DNA from: Geobacillus thermodenitrificans subsp. thermodenitrificans DSM 465 | Lineage (GTDB): Bacteria > Bacillota > Bacilli > Bacillales > Anoxybacillaceae | Length of the DNA: 64,000 bases | Assembly (NCBI RefSeq): GCF_000496575.1 | Contig: NZ_AYKT01000011.1 | Span: 62,001-126,000 of the forward strand | Reading direction: 5' to 3' | Shown here: one piece after another, positions 27,537 to 35,814 of the stretch | Position numbering within the stretch: the stretch's first letter is position 1 | How the letters are laid out: each line of letters opens with the position of its first letter | The notes under the pieces: generated by a model | What the model saw: the letters and a program-made list of their open reading frames with translations, nothing else | Database searches by the model: none | Told to the model about the DNA's origin: nothing | Program-made: the position numbers and the translations under genes

Positions 27537-28649
27537 ATGGCAGAACTCATTCTTGACCATATTTACAAAATTTACGACAACAATGTCACCGCCGTTAAAG
27601 ACTTTAATTTACATATTCAAGATAAGGAATTTATCGTCTTCGTCGGTCCGTCCGGCTGCGGCAAATCGACAACATTGCGGATGGTCGCCGGTCTTGAGGA
27701 AATTTCAAAAGGTGATCTCTATATCGATGGCAAGCGGATGAACGATGTGCCGCCAAAAGACCGTGACATCGCCATGGTGTTCCAAAACTATGCCCTTTAT
27801 CCACATATGAGCGTTTATGACAACATGGCATTCGGCTTAAAGTTGCGCAAGTTCCCGAAAGCAGAAATCGACAAACGCGTCCGCGAGGCAGCTCGCATCC
27901 TCGGACTCGAACAATACTTAGACCGGAAACCGAAAGCGCTCTCCGGTGGACAGCGTCAACGCGTAGCGTTGGGACGTGCGATTGTCCGCGACGCGAAAGT
28001 ATTTTTAATGGATGAACCGCTTTCGAACTTGGATGCGAAACTGCGCGTGCAAATGCGTTCGGAAATCGCCAAGCTCCACCAACGTTTGGAAACGACGACG
28101 ATTTACGTTACCCACGACCAAACGGAAGCGATGACGATGGCAACTCGCCTTGTTGTCATGAAAGACGGCGTCATCCAGCAAGTTGGGACGCCGCGCGAAG
28201 TGTATGAAAGACCGGAAAATGTTTTTGTCGGCGGCTTTATCGGTTCCCCTGCCATGAACTTTATTAAAGGGACGCTGCAAGACGGCAAGTTTGTTGTCGG
28301 TAACACATCGTTTGGCATTCCGGAAGGAAAAATGAAAGTATTGCGCGACCAAGGGTACATTGGCAAGGAAGTCATTTTAGGGATTCGTCCGGAAGATATT
28401 CACGACGAGCCGCTCTTCTTAGAGGCTTCACCGGCAACAAAAATTACGGCTCACGTCGAAGTCGCTGAGCTGCTTGGTGCTGAATCGATGATTTACTCGA
28501 ACATCGATGGCCAAGAGTTTGTCGCTCGCATTGATGCTCGCACCGAAATTAAGCCGGGTCACCGTCTCGATCTTGCACTCGATATGAACAAAGCGCATTT
28601 CTTTGACATCGAAACGGAACGGCGTATTCGCTCTGCAGATGAAAAGTAA
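27537..28649 (+). CDS. msmX: Multi-sugar ABC transporter ATPase MsmX/UgpC
   Basis: Shared ATPase energising several carbohydrate ABC importers in Bacillota; 370 residues. Walker A is GPSGCGKST near residue 37, the Q-loop is in MVFQNYALYPHM, the signature is LSGGQRQRVALGRAIV, Walker B is VFLMDEPLSNLDA, followed by YVTHDQTEAMTM. The C-terminal TOBE/MOP-type regulatory domain (about 240-370) contains GIRPEDIHDEPLF. GGGGG precedes the ATG. No permease or binding-protein gene is adjacent, consistent with a stand-alone shared ATPase. Confidence 0.95.
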   Translation: MAELILDHIYKIYDNNVTAVKDFNLHIQDKEFIVFVGPSGCGKSTTLRMVAGLEEISKGDLYIDGKRMNDVPPKDRDIAMVFQNYALYPHMSVYDNMAFGLKLRKFPKAEIDKRVREAARILGLEQYLDRKPKALSGGQRQRVALGRAIVRDAKVFLMDEPLSNLDAKLRVQMRSEIAKLHQRLETTTIYVTHDQTEAMTMATRLVVMKDGVIQQVGTPREVYERPENVFVGGFIGSPAMNFIKGTLQDGKFVVGNTSFGIPEGKMKVLRDQGYIGKEVILGIRPEDIHDEPLFLEASPATKITAHVEVAELLGAESMIYSNIDGQEFVARIDARTEIKPGHRLDLALDMNKAHFFDIETERRIRSADEK

Positions 28650-28675
28650 GCCCCCATTTGTTTCTATATAGATTT

Positions 28676-28706
28676 AGTAGGCTCTAGCATTGTGCTAGAG
28701 CCTACT
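28676..28706. terminator. Hairpin between msmX and the zinc-ribbon gene
   Basis: AGTAGGCTCTAGC and GCTAGAGCCTACT form a perfect 13-bp stem with a 5-nt loop. T-runs are weak on both sides. It contains the stop codon of the convergent gene at 28702. Confidence 0.65.
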
Positions 28707-28944
28707 CTTTAATAAAACGCACTTCCTCTTCTTGACAATGCGGACAATAAAACAAATGAACACACTCATGATTCGTATATGTGTACGGGTAACCATCAAC
28801 AAGCTTCATAAGGTCCCCATCCATATACGGACTGTAATCATCAAAATAGTCCGTAATTTTTCCTTGGTCTTCCATTGGCTGCCGGCAGTAGCTGCAATAT
28901 ACCGTTATCTGGCGCAGCCCGTTGCAAAGCGGGCATACATTCAT
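28702..28944 (-). CDS. Small zinc-ribbon-like protein, unknown function
   Basis: An 80-residue protein with three CxxC pairs: CPLC (4-7), CSYC (17-20) and CPHC near the C-terminus, plus several His, suggesting one or two zinc knuckles. The middle is acidic (DYFDDYSPYMDGDLMKL). TATAGGAGG precedes the ATG, so expression is well supported. No precise family is recognised. Confidence 0.72.
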   Translation of the reverse strand: MNVCPLCNGLRQITVYCSYCRQPMEDQGKITDYFDDYSPYMDGDLMKLVDGYPYTYTNHECVHLFYCPHCQEEEVRFIKE

Positions 28945-29032
28945 GCTGTTTCCTCCTATAAGATGCTCCTTATTTTACATATTCCCTAATGATAGCAGCG
29001 ATAAAACGTAAAAAATTACCATATAATCAAGA

Positions 29033-29062
29033 TGAATAACGGACTAAAAACAACTCAAACTA
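29033..29062 (+). promoter_or_regulatory. SigG-like promoter of the SASP gene
   Basis: TGAATA (29033-29038), a 17-bp spacer and CAAACTA (29056-29062) resemble the forespore sigma-G consensus TGAATA-N17-CATACTA. It predicts a start near 29069, exactly where a base-paired leader domain begins, giving an untranslated leader of about 160 nt. Confidence 0.65.
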
Positions 29063-29068
29063 TGAGTA

Positions 29069-29127
29069 CCACCAGCAAAAGAGGCACTCGCCACAACACC
29101 TATGCTGGCGAAGGCAAAAGCGGGTGG
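29069..29127 (+). other. Upstream hairpin domain of the SASP leader
   Basis: CCACC (29069-29073) can pair with GGTGG (29123-29127), enclosing TCGCCA (29088-29093) paired with TGGCGA (29106-29111). Together these fold the first 60 nt of the predicted leader. Confidence 0.5.
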
Positions 29128-29131
29128 ACGT

Positions 29132-29201
29132 TGGGTTCAGCCAAGCTTGGCAGCACGCCTTACGGCGTGTAGTGCTGGTGCAAATCCAGCCAACCCAGCC
29201 A
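29132..29201 (+). ncRNA. tRNA-like cloverleaf in the SASP mRNA leader
   Basis: Seventy nt fold as a four-way junction. TGGGTT pairs with AACCCA (6 bp, with a C:C mismatch as a seventh pair). The D-arm-like hairpin is GCC-AAGCTT-GGC, the middle arm is CACGCC-TTAC-GGCGTG, and a 4-nt linker leads to a T-arm-like hairpin with stem GCTGG/CCAGC and 7-nt loop TGCAAAT. The 3' end is G-CCA. It is not a normal tRNA: the anticodon-arm loop has only 4 nt (6 at most), T55 is G and no GG is in the D loop. It ends 29 nt before the sspB start codon. Confidence 0.55.
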
Positions 29202-29230
29202 TTAAAATTTACAAGAGGAGATGATCAGTT

Positions 29231-29443
29231 ATGGCACGCAACAATAACAATAACCAACTGTTAGTCGCTGGCGCCCAACAAGCCATCGACCAAATGAAAT
29301 TCGAGATCGCTCAAGAGTTTGGTGTCAACCTTGGCGCTGATACGACTTCCCGTGCAAACGGTTCGGTCGGCGGCGAAATTACGAAACGCCTTGTAGCAAT
29401 GGCTCAACAACAACTCGGTGGCCAATTCGGTAACGTTCAATAA
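29231..29443 (+). CDS. sspB: Alpha/beta-type small acid-soluble spore protein
   Basis: A 70-residue DNA-coating protein of the forespore. [20 protein letters not shown] and [20 protein letters not shown] are the two conserved SASP signatures, and FEIAQEFG carries the germination-protease cleavage site between them. AAGAGGAG lies 10 nt before the ATG. Position near yheC/yheD matches sspB in B. subtilis, hence the symbol; the exact paralogue is not certain. Confidence 0.95.
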   Translation: MARNNNNNQLLVAGAQQAIDQMKFEIAQEFGVNLGADTTSRANGSVGGEITKRLVAMAQQQLGGQFGNVQ

Positions 29444-29475
29444 TCATTTCACAGACAACTTCATAATAGATGGCA

Positions 29476-29507
29476 AAAGCCCCAGGCAGTTAGCCTGGGG
29501 CTCTTTC
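29476..29507 (+). terminator. Terminator of the SASP gene
   Basis: AGCCCCAGGC and GCCTGGGGCT form a perfect 10-bp stem around AGTTA, followed by CTTTC. Confidence 0.8.
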
Positions 29508-29516
29508 ATCTCACTG

Positions 29517-30788
29517 TCACATGCCTCCCGCCTGCCCGGCGAGTGGTTGATTCAAAGAGACAAGCACTTTGCGAATGCGTCGATTATCAACTTGGCGAAC
29601 GGTCAGCGTCAACGGACCGTACTGCAACGTTTCGCCGACTGCCGGAATGCGTTCAAACATTTCAAAAATCCAGCCACCCAACGTACGCGATTCGCTTTCT
29701 GGCACATCGATCTTCATCACTTCACAAAATTCGTCAAGCGGTAGTTCGGCGCTGAATTCAAAGCTATGTTCATCGATTTGGCGCACCGTTTTCACCGCTT
29801 CGTCATGTTCATCCCATATTTCGCCGACGATTTGCTCGATAATATCCTCGAGCGTAATCAAGCCGGCTGTGCCGCCGAACTCATCGACGACGATCGCCAT
29901 GTGTACTTTGCTTTTTTGCAGTTCTGGCAGCAAGTCGGACACTTTCATCGACTCGACGACAAACAGCGGCTGGCGCAACAATTCACGGATGCGCACATCG
30001 TGGTTTTGTACAAGTTCGCTGAAAAAGTCACTCTCCGATAAAATACCAATGACGTTATCAATATCCCCTTCATACACTGGAATGCGGGAGTACCTTTCTT
30101 CCAAAAATACGTCACGAATCTCTTCAATCGGCTGATTCACCTCAACCGCCACCATATCGGCACGCGGTGTGAAAATTTCTTCGACTAAAATCTCATCAAA
30201 ATCGAGCGAACGTTGAATCAGTTCTTTTTCCTTGTTGTCAATGACCCCTTCTTCTTCACTTAACTCGACCATCACTTTGATATCTTCCTCCGTGACGGCC
30301 GGCGCCGCAGCTCCGTTGGTGAACCGTCGAGAAATTCGTTCCTTCATCGCTTGAAACAATGCCGTTACGGGCGCCATGAGTTTCATCAGCCCATAGGCGA
30401 GGCTGACATACCGAATCGCAAGCGTTTCTGCCTGCTCTTTCGCCATCGATTTTGGCAAAATGTCACTGAAGACGATGGACAAAATGGTCATCACCGCAAT
30501 CGAGACAAATAAACCAGTCTGTTCCCCAAGTAGTGAAGCAGCGATATAAATAAACAGCGCAACCGCTGTAATGCTCGTCAGACGGTTGGCAATGGCAAGC
30601 GCCAACAATGCACGATCAAGCTGTTCGATCACTGCCTGGAGACGCTGGTTGTGTGGGTGCTCTTCCGCATAATGCTTTAACCGGGCTTTGCTTGCTGATG
30701 AAAAAGCCGCCTCGGCTGAAGCAAACAATGCGTTGACGAGCAGGAAAAGAAAAAACCAACCGAACAACCTTAACGGCCACTCTTCCAA
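29517..30788 (-). CDS. yhdT: CorC/HlyC-family CBS membrane protein (YhdT-like)
   Basis: A 423-residue protein: CNNM/DUF21 membrane domain (about 1-170, with ASAEAAFSSASKARLKHYAE), a tandem CBS pair (about 190-335, FTPRADMVAVEVNQPIEEI and MAIVVDEFGGTAGLITLEDI) and a C-terminal CorC_HlyC domain (LPLDEFCEVMKIDVPE, TLGGWIFEMFERIP). Relatives act in magnesium or cobalt efflux. The TTG start has AGGAG 12 nt upstream. A second family member lies at 60598. Confidence 0.88.
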   Translation of the reverse strand: MEEWPLRLFGWFFLFLLVNALFASAEAAFSSASKARLKHYAEEHPHNQRLQAVIEQLDRALLALAIANRLTSITAVALFIYIAASLLGEQTGLFVSIAVMTILSIVFSDILPKSMAKEQAETLAIRYVSLAYGLMKLMAPVTALFQAMKERISRRFTNGAAAPAVTEEDIKVMVELSEEEGVIDNKEKELIQRSLDFDEILVEEIFTPRADMVAVEVNQPIEEIRDVFLEERYSRIPVYEGDIDNVIGILSESDFFSELVQNHDVRIRELLRQPLFVVESMKVSDLLPELQKSKVHMAIVVDEFGGTAGLITLEDIIEQIVGEIWDEHDEAVKTVRQIDEHSFEFSAELPLDEFCEVMKIDVPESESRTLGGWIFEMFERIPAVGETLQYGPLTLTVRQVDNRRIRKVLVSLNQPLAGQAGGM

Positions 30789-31003
30789 AGAATCTTCACA
30801 CTCCTATAGGAACATGACTATGTTATTCATATCCATTTTTTCACCGAAACATGCCTGTGAAAGCAAAGTTTGCTTCACCGGGCGGAAATGGCTGCACATG
30901 TCGTTCGCAGTCGGTTTCCATTCCTTACTTTAAATATAACAAATTTTTCGCCAACTGGCTATAGTTGAAGCGTTTCATTTCCATATACATCCAAATAAAA
31001 ACG

Positions 31004-31030
31004 CGCCGGGACGCGCCGACGCGTTTTAGG
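31004..31030 (-). terminator. Terminator of the 27-codon peptide gene
   Basis: ACGCGTCGG pairs with CCGGCGCGT (9 bp with one wobble), followed by TTTTTATTT on the minus strand. It overlaps the stop codon of the peptide gene. Confidence 0.7.
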
Positions 31031-31109
31031 ATTCAAGCCAACAAGCTCCAATAAAATACATAAGCACCAACAATGAAGCGATATTCAGCGTAATTGACCA
31101 CTCAACCAT
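31026..31109 (-). CDS. 27-residue single-helix membrane peptide
   Basis: The frame begins MVEWSITLNIASLLVLMYFI and ends CWLES. GGGAGG lies 9 nt before the ATG and an intrinsic terminator immediately follows, so it is a complete expression unit. It has one hydrophobic helix and no recognisable family. The flanking stretches 30789-31003 and 31110-31276 show no other gene. Confidence 0.55.
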   Translation of the reverse strand: MVEWSITLNIASLLVLMYFIGACWLES

Positions 31110-31276
31110 TCATCTTTCCCTCCCGTTCTCATCGTACCATATGAACAAGCGGGAGAAGCGGGCAAAGAAAGAACGTTTTTTGACAGTTTCGTGACAGCTA
31201 AAAGAGAGGGACGCCCCTTGACACGGACGCCCCCATTCCGTATGTTCGAGAGATGCTCCCTTCATGCTCAACGGTT

Positions 31277-32302
31277 TTACCCTAAATACCGGTAATAAAT
31301 CGTTTTCGCCTCTTGCACGTCTTTTGTACCGTGCACAAGTGCACGGCCGTCACCAAATACGACGAGCCTCTTGTCGCCGATCGAAACAGAGACGAGATAT
31401 GGGTTTGCTTCAGCTTGAAGCCCTTGACGTCGAAATAACGCTGCCAGTTCATTTAAATCGTATTGCCGACGGGCAGACGGGCGAATTTGCACGGAATCAC
31501 GCCCACACAACACGGCCGTCTTCGTCTGCTGTTCATAAGAAAGAAACGGATAGGACGGATCATGACCGCACGTCGGACAATTATCTCTTTTCACTGCATC
31601 AATGCGAATGGCCGCATATTCGTTCGTCCAAAGATCAAACGAGACGAGCTTGCCGCGTAACGCCTCCCTGTCTTCGACTAAAATTTTCAACGCTTCTGCC
31701 GTCTGGTAACTAACAACCATTTGCACCGTCGGGCTAATAATACCGGCCGTGTCGCACGTCAAGCCCCCTTGCGGCACCGTTTCTAGCAGGCAGTATAGGC
31801 ACGGTGTGCGCCCGGGGATAAAGGCGTAGCTTAAGCCGTAGCTGCCGACACAGGCACCGTAGATCCACGGAATGCTGTATTTATAGGCGACATCATTGAT
31901 GACCATGCGCGCGTCAAAATTGTCGGTTGCATCAATCAGTAAATGGGGGCGCTGCTCAGCCACAAGCGCCTCCAACTCCTCTGGACCGGCATCCCCGACA
32001 ATGGCCTCAATCTGGACATCACTGTTTACTTGTTCGAGACGTCGCTTGGCAGCGATCGCCTTTGGCAGCCGCTCTTTCGCATCCGCTTCGCTGTATAACT
32101 GCTGGCGCTGTAAATTGCTCCATTCGACGTAGTCGCGGTCAATGATCGTCAATTTGCCAATCCCAGCGCGTACGAGCGCTTCAGCATTGCCCGTGCCAAG
32201 CGCTCCAGCGCCGATTAAGACAACATGCTTTTCCCGTATTTTCTTTTGTCCTGCCTCACCGATTGGGGCAAACAATTGCTGTCGGGAATATCGTTCGTTC
32301 AA
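31277..32302 (-). CDS. thiF: ThiS adenylyltransferase ThiF
   Basis: Adenylates the C-terminal glycine of ThiS during thiazole synthesis; 341 residues of the ThiF/MoeB/HesA E1-like fold. Visible: [19 protein letters not shown], the nucleotide loop [20 protein letters not shown] near residue 28, [15 protein letters not shown] near 125, and zinc-binding pairs CLYC and CPTC. The last 80 residues form a C-terminal extension after the E1-like core. It is the last gene of the riboswitch operon and overlaps thiG by 4 nt. Confidence 0.93.
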   Translation of the reverse strand: MNERYSRQQLFAPIGEAGQKKIREKHVVLIGAGALGTGNAEALVRAGIGKLTIIDRDYVEWSNLQRQQLYSEADAKERLPKAIAAKRRLEQVNSDVQIEAIVGDAGPEELEALVAEQRPHLLIDATDNFDARMVINDVAYKYSIPWIYGACVGSYGLSYAFIPGRTPCLYCLLETVPQGGLTCDTAGIISPTVQMVVSYQTAEALKILVEDREALRGKLVSFDLWTNEYAAIRIDAVKRDNCPTCGHDPSYPFLSYEQQTKTAVLCGRDSVQIRPSARRQYDLNELAALFRRQGLQAEANPYLVSVSIGDKRLVVFGDGRALVHGTKDVQEAKTIYYRYLG

Positions 32303-33066
32303 ACAACACTCATTCCTTCCATCGGGCTGCTCGCTGACGCATAGCGCTTTTTCGGGATACGCCCGGCTTCATAGCCAAGTCGGCCCGCTTCAATCGCCAG
32401 CTTCATCGCTTTTGCCATTTTCACTGGATCAGCTGCACCAGAAACAGCGGTGTTTAGCAACACCCCGTCCGCACCAAGCTCCATCGCCAGCACTGCATCC
32501 GCCGGGCCGCCGATGCCAGCGTCAACAATAACCGGCACAGTCGCTTGCTCGATGATGAAGCTCAAATTGAGCGGATTGATGATGCCTTGCCCTGACCCGA
32601 TTGGCGACGCCCCTGGCATGACCGCATGACAGCCAAGCTCCTGCAGCCGTCTTGCCAGCACAACGTCATCAGACGTATACGGCAACACGATAAACCCTTC
32701 TTCAAGGAGCATTTCTGCTGCCTTTAACGTTTCAACCGGATCCGGGAGCAACGTTTTGTCACAGCCAATCACTTCTACTTTAATCATATCACATAACCCC
32801 GATGCTTTCGCTAGCCGCGCGATGCGCACCGCTTCTTCGGCTGTTTTCGCCCCGGCAGTGTTTGGCAGCAGCTTATATTTGCTTAAGTCGAGCTGCTCTA
32901 AAAAGTTCGGCTGCTCTGGAGAAAAAATGTTCATCCGCCGAACCGCAAATGTCAAAATTTCCGCCCCCGATGCTTCCACCGCTTCTTTTTGCACATCTAG
33001 GCTCGGATATTTGCCCGTTCCAAGCAACAACCGTGAAGAAAATTCATATGGACCGATTTTCAACAT
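32299..33066 (-). CDS. thiG: Thiazole synthase ThiG
   Basis: TIM-barrel enzyme forming the thiazole phosphate ring from deoxyxylulose phosphate, dehydroglycine and ThiS thiocarboxylate; 255 residues. [20 protein letters not shown] starts the protein; the Schiff-base lysine lies in [18 protein letters not shown] near residue 98, and [20 protein letters not shown] is the phosphate-binding end. GGAGG lies 8 nt before the ATG at 33066. It begins 1 nt after thiS. Confidence 0.96.
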   Translation of the reverse strand: MLKIGPYEFSSRLLLGTGKYPSLDVQKEAVEASGAEILTFAVRRMNIFSPEQPNFLEQLDLSKYKLLPNTAGAKTAEEAVRIARLAKASGLCDMIKVEVIGCDKTLLPDPVETLKAAEMLLEEGFIVLPYTSDDVVLARRLQELGCHAVMPGASPIGSGQGIINPLNLSFIIEQATVPVIVDAGIGGPADAVLAMELGADGVLLNTAVSGAADPVKMAKAMKLAIEAGRLGYEAGRIPKKRYASASSPMEGMSVV

Positions 33067-33067
33067 C

Positions 33068-33271
33068 TCAACCGCCTCCCACAAAATGAACGATTTCGAC
33101 GCGATCGCCATTCGCGAGCGTCGTTATTCCGTACTCATGCTTTTGAATAATGCGAACGTTGACTTCCACAATCGCCAGTTTATTATCAAGACGGAAATGC
33201 GAAAGCAAATCACTAACCGTTTTCACCTCATCGGGCACGGTGATCGTCTCCCCGTTAACGATCAATGTCAT
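33068..33271 (-). CDS. thiS: Sulfur carrier protein ThiS
   Basis: A 67-residue ubiquitin-fold sulfur carrier ending in the required Gly-Gly (HFVGGG, with one extra Gly). It begins [20 protein letters not shown]. It overlaps thiO by 4 nt and is followed at once by thiG, the enzyme it feeds. Confidence 0.95.
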   Translation of the reverse strand: MTLIVNGETITVPDEVKTVSDLLSHFRLDNKLAIVEVNVRIIQKHEYGITTLANGDRVEIVHFVGGG

Positions 33272-34407
33272 TCAATCCCCACCTTTTCTTCTGAATGGCG
33301 TGTCAAAGAAAACGGTGACAAATCAACCTCAGGCTCTTTCCGTTCGATTAAGTCGGCCATTAGCTGCCCGGTAATCGCGCTGAGCAAAATCCCGTTTCGA
33401 TAATGGCCGGCAGCGACAAACACGCCGTGTCGCTCCGGATGTTCGCCGATATATGGCAAACCGTCTTTCGTCTGCGGACGGATGCCGCTCCACGCCCTCA
33501 CCCATTCTGCCTGTTTGACATCCGGAAGCAGGCGGGCAGCGCGATGAAGCAAATTCATGACCCCGCCGGCGCACACATGCCGGTCGTATGTGCCCGGAGT
33601 GGACGTCGCACCAATCAACAGTTGGTTGCCTCGCTTCGGCACAATATAGCAACCGTTTTTGGCAAACACGGTCGCCTGCAACAACGGAACCGGTGTACGC
33701 ACCATGACGCACTCCCCTTTGACTGGGGACACAGAAAGAGGAAGCCCAAGCAGGTTGCCAAGCTGCGACGCCCAGGCGCCCGAGGCGATGACGACCGCCT
33801 CAGCCGAAAATGTTCCATCCGTTGTGTCAAGGTGATGCCCACCGGCGTCTGAACGGATGTTCAATACTTCTGTATACTCATATAAGCGAGCGCCGGCTGA
33901 TACAGCAGCATGGACGAGAGCAGCAGCCAAATCCGGGGCGCTCACTTGTCCGTCGCCTTCAATGTACATGGCCCCAACAATCGCTTCCATTGCGAGGCGG
34001 GGCTCAATCTCAAGCACTTCCTCTTTCGTCAGCCAGCGCACCGGCTGGTCCGTCGCGCTCCAAAATGTATAATGCCGGCGGAGATCTTCCGCCTCTTCCT
34101 CCGTTGTCGCTATTTTGATCATCCCTTTTTCGACGAGGCCGATGTCAATCCCCGTTCGTTCCTTCAACTCTTCCGCCAAGGACGGCATAAGGGTCCTGCT
34201 TTTTAAGGCGAGCGGCACGAGCGGACTTGGCGTAGAAAATTCTGCTTGTGCTCCGAGCATGCCGGCGGCCGCTCTCGACGACTCACCAGCCATCGTTCCT
34301 TTTTCTAAAATCGCGACGCGATACTTCCGTTTGGCAAGCTCGAAGGCCACCGCCGCCCCGATCACCCCACCGCCAACAATGGCAACGTCATAATAATGTA
34401 TAGTCAC
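33268..34407 (-). CDS. thiO: Glycine oxidase ThiO
   Basis: FAD enzyme making dehydroglycine for ThiG, the aerobic alternative to ThiH; 379 residues. The dinucleotide motif is DVAIVGGGVIGAAVAFELAK at the N-terminus, followed by GESSRAAAGMLGAQAE. The C-terminal RAWSGIRPQTKDGLPYIG and AAGHYRNGILLSAIT blocks are typical of the D-amino-acid-oxidase-like family. It overlaps tenI and thiS by 4 nt each. Confidence 0.95.
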   Translation of the reverse strand: MTIHYYDVAIVGGGVIGAAVAFELAKRKYRVAILEKGTMAGESSRAAAGMLGAQAEFSTPSPLVPLALKSRTLMPSLAEELKERTGIDIGLVEKGMIKIATTEEEAEDLRRHYTFWSATDQPVRWLTKEEVLEIEPRLAMEAIVGAMYIEGDGQVSAPDLAAALVHAAVSAGARLYEYTEVLNIRSDAGGHHLDTTDGTFSAEAVVIASGAWASQLGNLLGLPLSVSPVKGECVMVRTPVPLLQATVFAKNGCYIVPKRGNQLLIGATSTPGTYDRHVCAGGVMNLLHRAARLLPDVKQAEWVRAWSGIRPQTKDGLPYIGEHPERHGVFVAAGHYRNGILLSAITGQLMADLIERKEPEVDLSPFSLTRHSEEKVGIE

Positions 34408-35015
34408 TTGATCCTCTCCCCCTTGACAATTTCAGCTAGCCGTTTCGCTTCACTGACCGGATCAGCTGCGAAAAAAATCGCCGACAACACCGCCACTCCC
34501 GCTGCCCCCGCTTCTAGCACTCGGCGGGCATTGCCGGCATGGATGCCGCCGATGGCAATGACGGGAATATGTACAGCAGCGGCTATTTCCTTCAGCAAGT
34601 CTACGCCGCGCGGAAGCAACCCCGGTTTGCTGGCGGTCGGAAAAATATGGCCGAATAAACAAAAGTGGGCACCGTCCTCTTCCGCCTGCTTCGCCTCCGC
34701 CAGCCCATGCACCGAGCATCCGACTGTCAAACTCGGAAATGAGCGGCGGACAGCCCGCACCGGTAGGCTATGGTAGGCGAGTTGCACTCCATGGACGCCA
34801 TACACTGCAGCCACATCGACGCGGTCATTGACGATGATTTTTTGGGGTGGCACCCCGACACGAAGCAGCGCAGTGACAAACGCGGCAACCTCGCGCGCTG
34901 TTTTCTCTTTTTCACGAATATGAATGCAATCGGCGTACGGATGGATGTGCTGACAAATGGCGGCGAACTCATCGGCCGTCTGCCGACTGGTCGAAACGAA
35001 ATGAAGCGTTCCCAT
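34404..35015 (-). CDS. tenI: Thiazole tautomerase TenI
   Basis: A 203-residue ThiE-like TIM barrel. FGHIFPTASKPGLLPRG, with a His near residue 123 at the position of the TenI catalytic His, marks it as TenI (aromatising the thiazole product) rather than the thiamine phosphate synthase ThiE, which has a different loop. IAIGGIHAGNARRVLEAGAAG is the phosphate-binding region. It overlaps thiO by 4 nt. ThiE is not in this window. Confidence 0.88.
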   Translation of the reverse strand: MGTLHFVSTSRQTADEFAAICQHIHPYADCIHIREKEKTAREVAAFVTALLRVGVPPQKIIVNDRVDVAAVYGVHGVQLAYHSLPVRAVRRSFPSLTVGCSVHGLAEAKQAEEDGAHFCLFGHIFPTASKPGLLPRGVDLLKEIAAAVHIPVIAIGGIHAGNARRVLEAGAAGVAVLSAIFFAADPVSEAKRLAEIVKGERIK

Positions 35016-35031
35016 CTAGATCCCTTTCTTT

Positions 35032-35814
35032 CTACCGTACATCGTTTATAGAAATGTACGGATAATGAATGCCAACATGATAGGAAACAAATAACAAAAC
35101 GACAAACAAAATAACAAACAGAACGTCATATTTGCCAAACCCGATTTCATAGTAAAACGTGCGCGGGCCGCTGCCTGAAAACTGTTTCGCCTCCATCGCC
35201 ACCGCGATGCGCTGAGCGCGTCGAATGCTTTGCGACAAAAGCGGAATGGCGTAGCGTTTCACTTTGCTAAACCCTCCACGATTCGGCACGCCGCGTACTT
35301 TCAAAGCATAATGCACGTTTTGAAACTCCTCAATCATCATCGGCAGCAAACGGACAGCTGCTAGAAAGCTGTACGCATATTTCGGCTTGAGCTTCAGCTG
35401 CTGCATCAGCGAGTAAAATAGATGCACCGGCCGGGTCGTCAAGGAAAAAATTAAACCCAATAGCCCGAGTGCCAAGGCGCGAAACCCAAGATGCACACCG
35501 CGCCAAAAGCTCTCTTCCGTAACATGGATGAGCCCCCAGCGAAACCATGTCGTCTTTCCTTCACCAAACATCATCATTGATGAAGCGGTAGAAACAAAGA
35601 TGAGAAAGAACGGCAAAAACATCCAAACAAGTGCGTTCGCCGAATAACCCGTCCCAAAGCAAAACAAAACAAAAAGGGCGAGCGAGAAATTGATCAGTAC
35701 GTTCGGATTATGAATGAATAAAACAGCAAAAAAGAGAATAACGAGCACGATCAACTTCAAGCTCGGATTCGTCTCATGAAGCCATGTCTCACGGCGGTGA
35801 ATCTCCCATTTCAT
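35032..35814 (-). CDS. ykoC: ECF transporter transmembrane component (YkoC)
   Basis: The 260-residue EcfT-type scaffold of the thiamine-precursor transporter, with five or six helices. The coupling motifs are AVRLLPMMIEEFQNVHYALK and SIRRAQRIAVAMEAKQF, containing Ala-Arg-type contacts with the ATPase. It overlaps the ATPase gene by 4 nt. Confidence 0.9.
   Translation of the reverse strand: MKWEIHRRETWLHETNPSLKLIVLVILFFAVLFIHNPNVLINFSLALFVLFCFGTGYSANALVWMFLPFFLIFVSTASSMMMFGEGKTTWFRWGLIHVTEESFWRGVHLGFRALALGLLGLIFSLTTRPVHLFYSLMQQLKLKPKYAYSFLAAVRLLPMMIEEFQNVHYALKVRGVPNRGGFSKVKRYAIPLLSQSIRRAQRIAVAMEAKQFSGSGPRTFYYEIGFGKYDVLFVILFVVLLFVSYHVGIHYPYISINDVR

Noticed and set aside
29132-29201. Annotating the cloverleaf as a normal tRNA (anticodon-like TAC)
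   Set aside because: The middle arm loop has only 4-6 nt, the T-loop has G for T55, the D loop lacks GG and the acceptor has a C:C mismatch, so it is described only as tRNA-like.
31200-31262. Repeat of GGACGCCCC near the thiF end as a terminator
   Set aside because: The two copies are direct, not inverted, so they cannot form the hairpin.
34404-35015. Calling the TIM-barrel gene thiE
   Set aside because: The FGHIF loop with a catalytic-type His and the thiO-thiS-thiG-thiF context indicate TenI.
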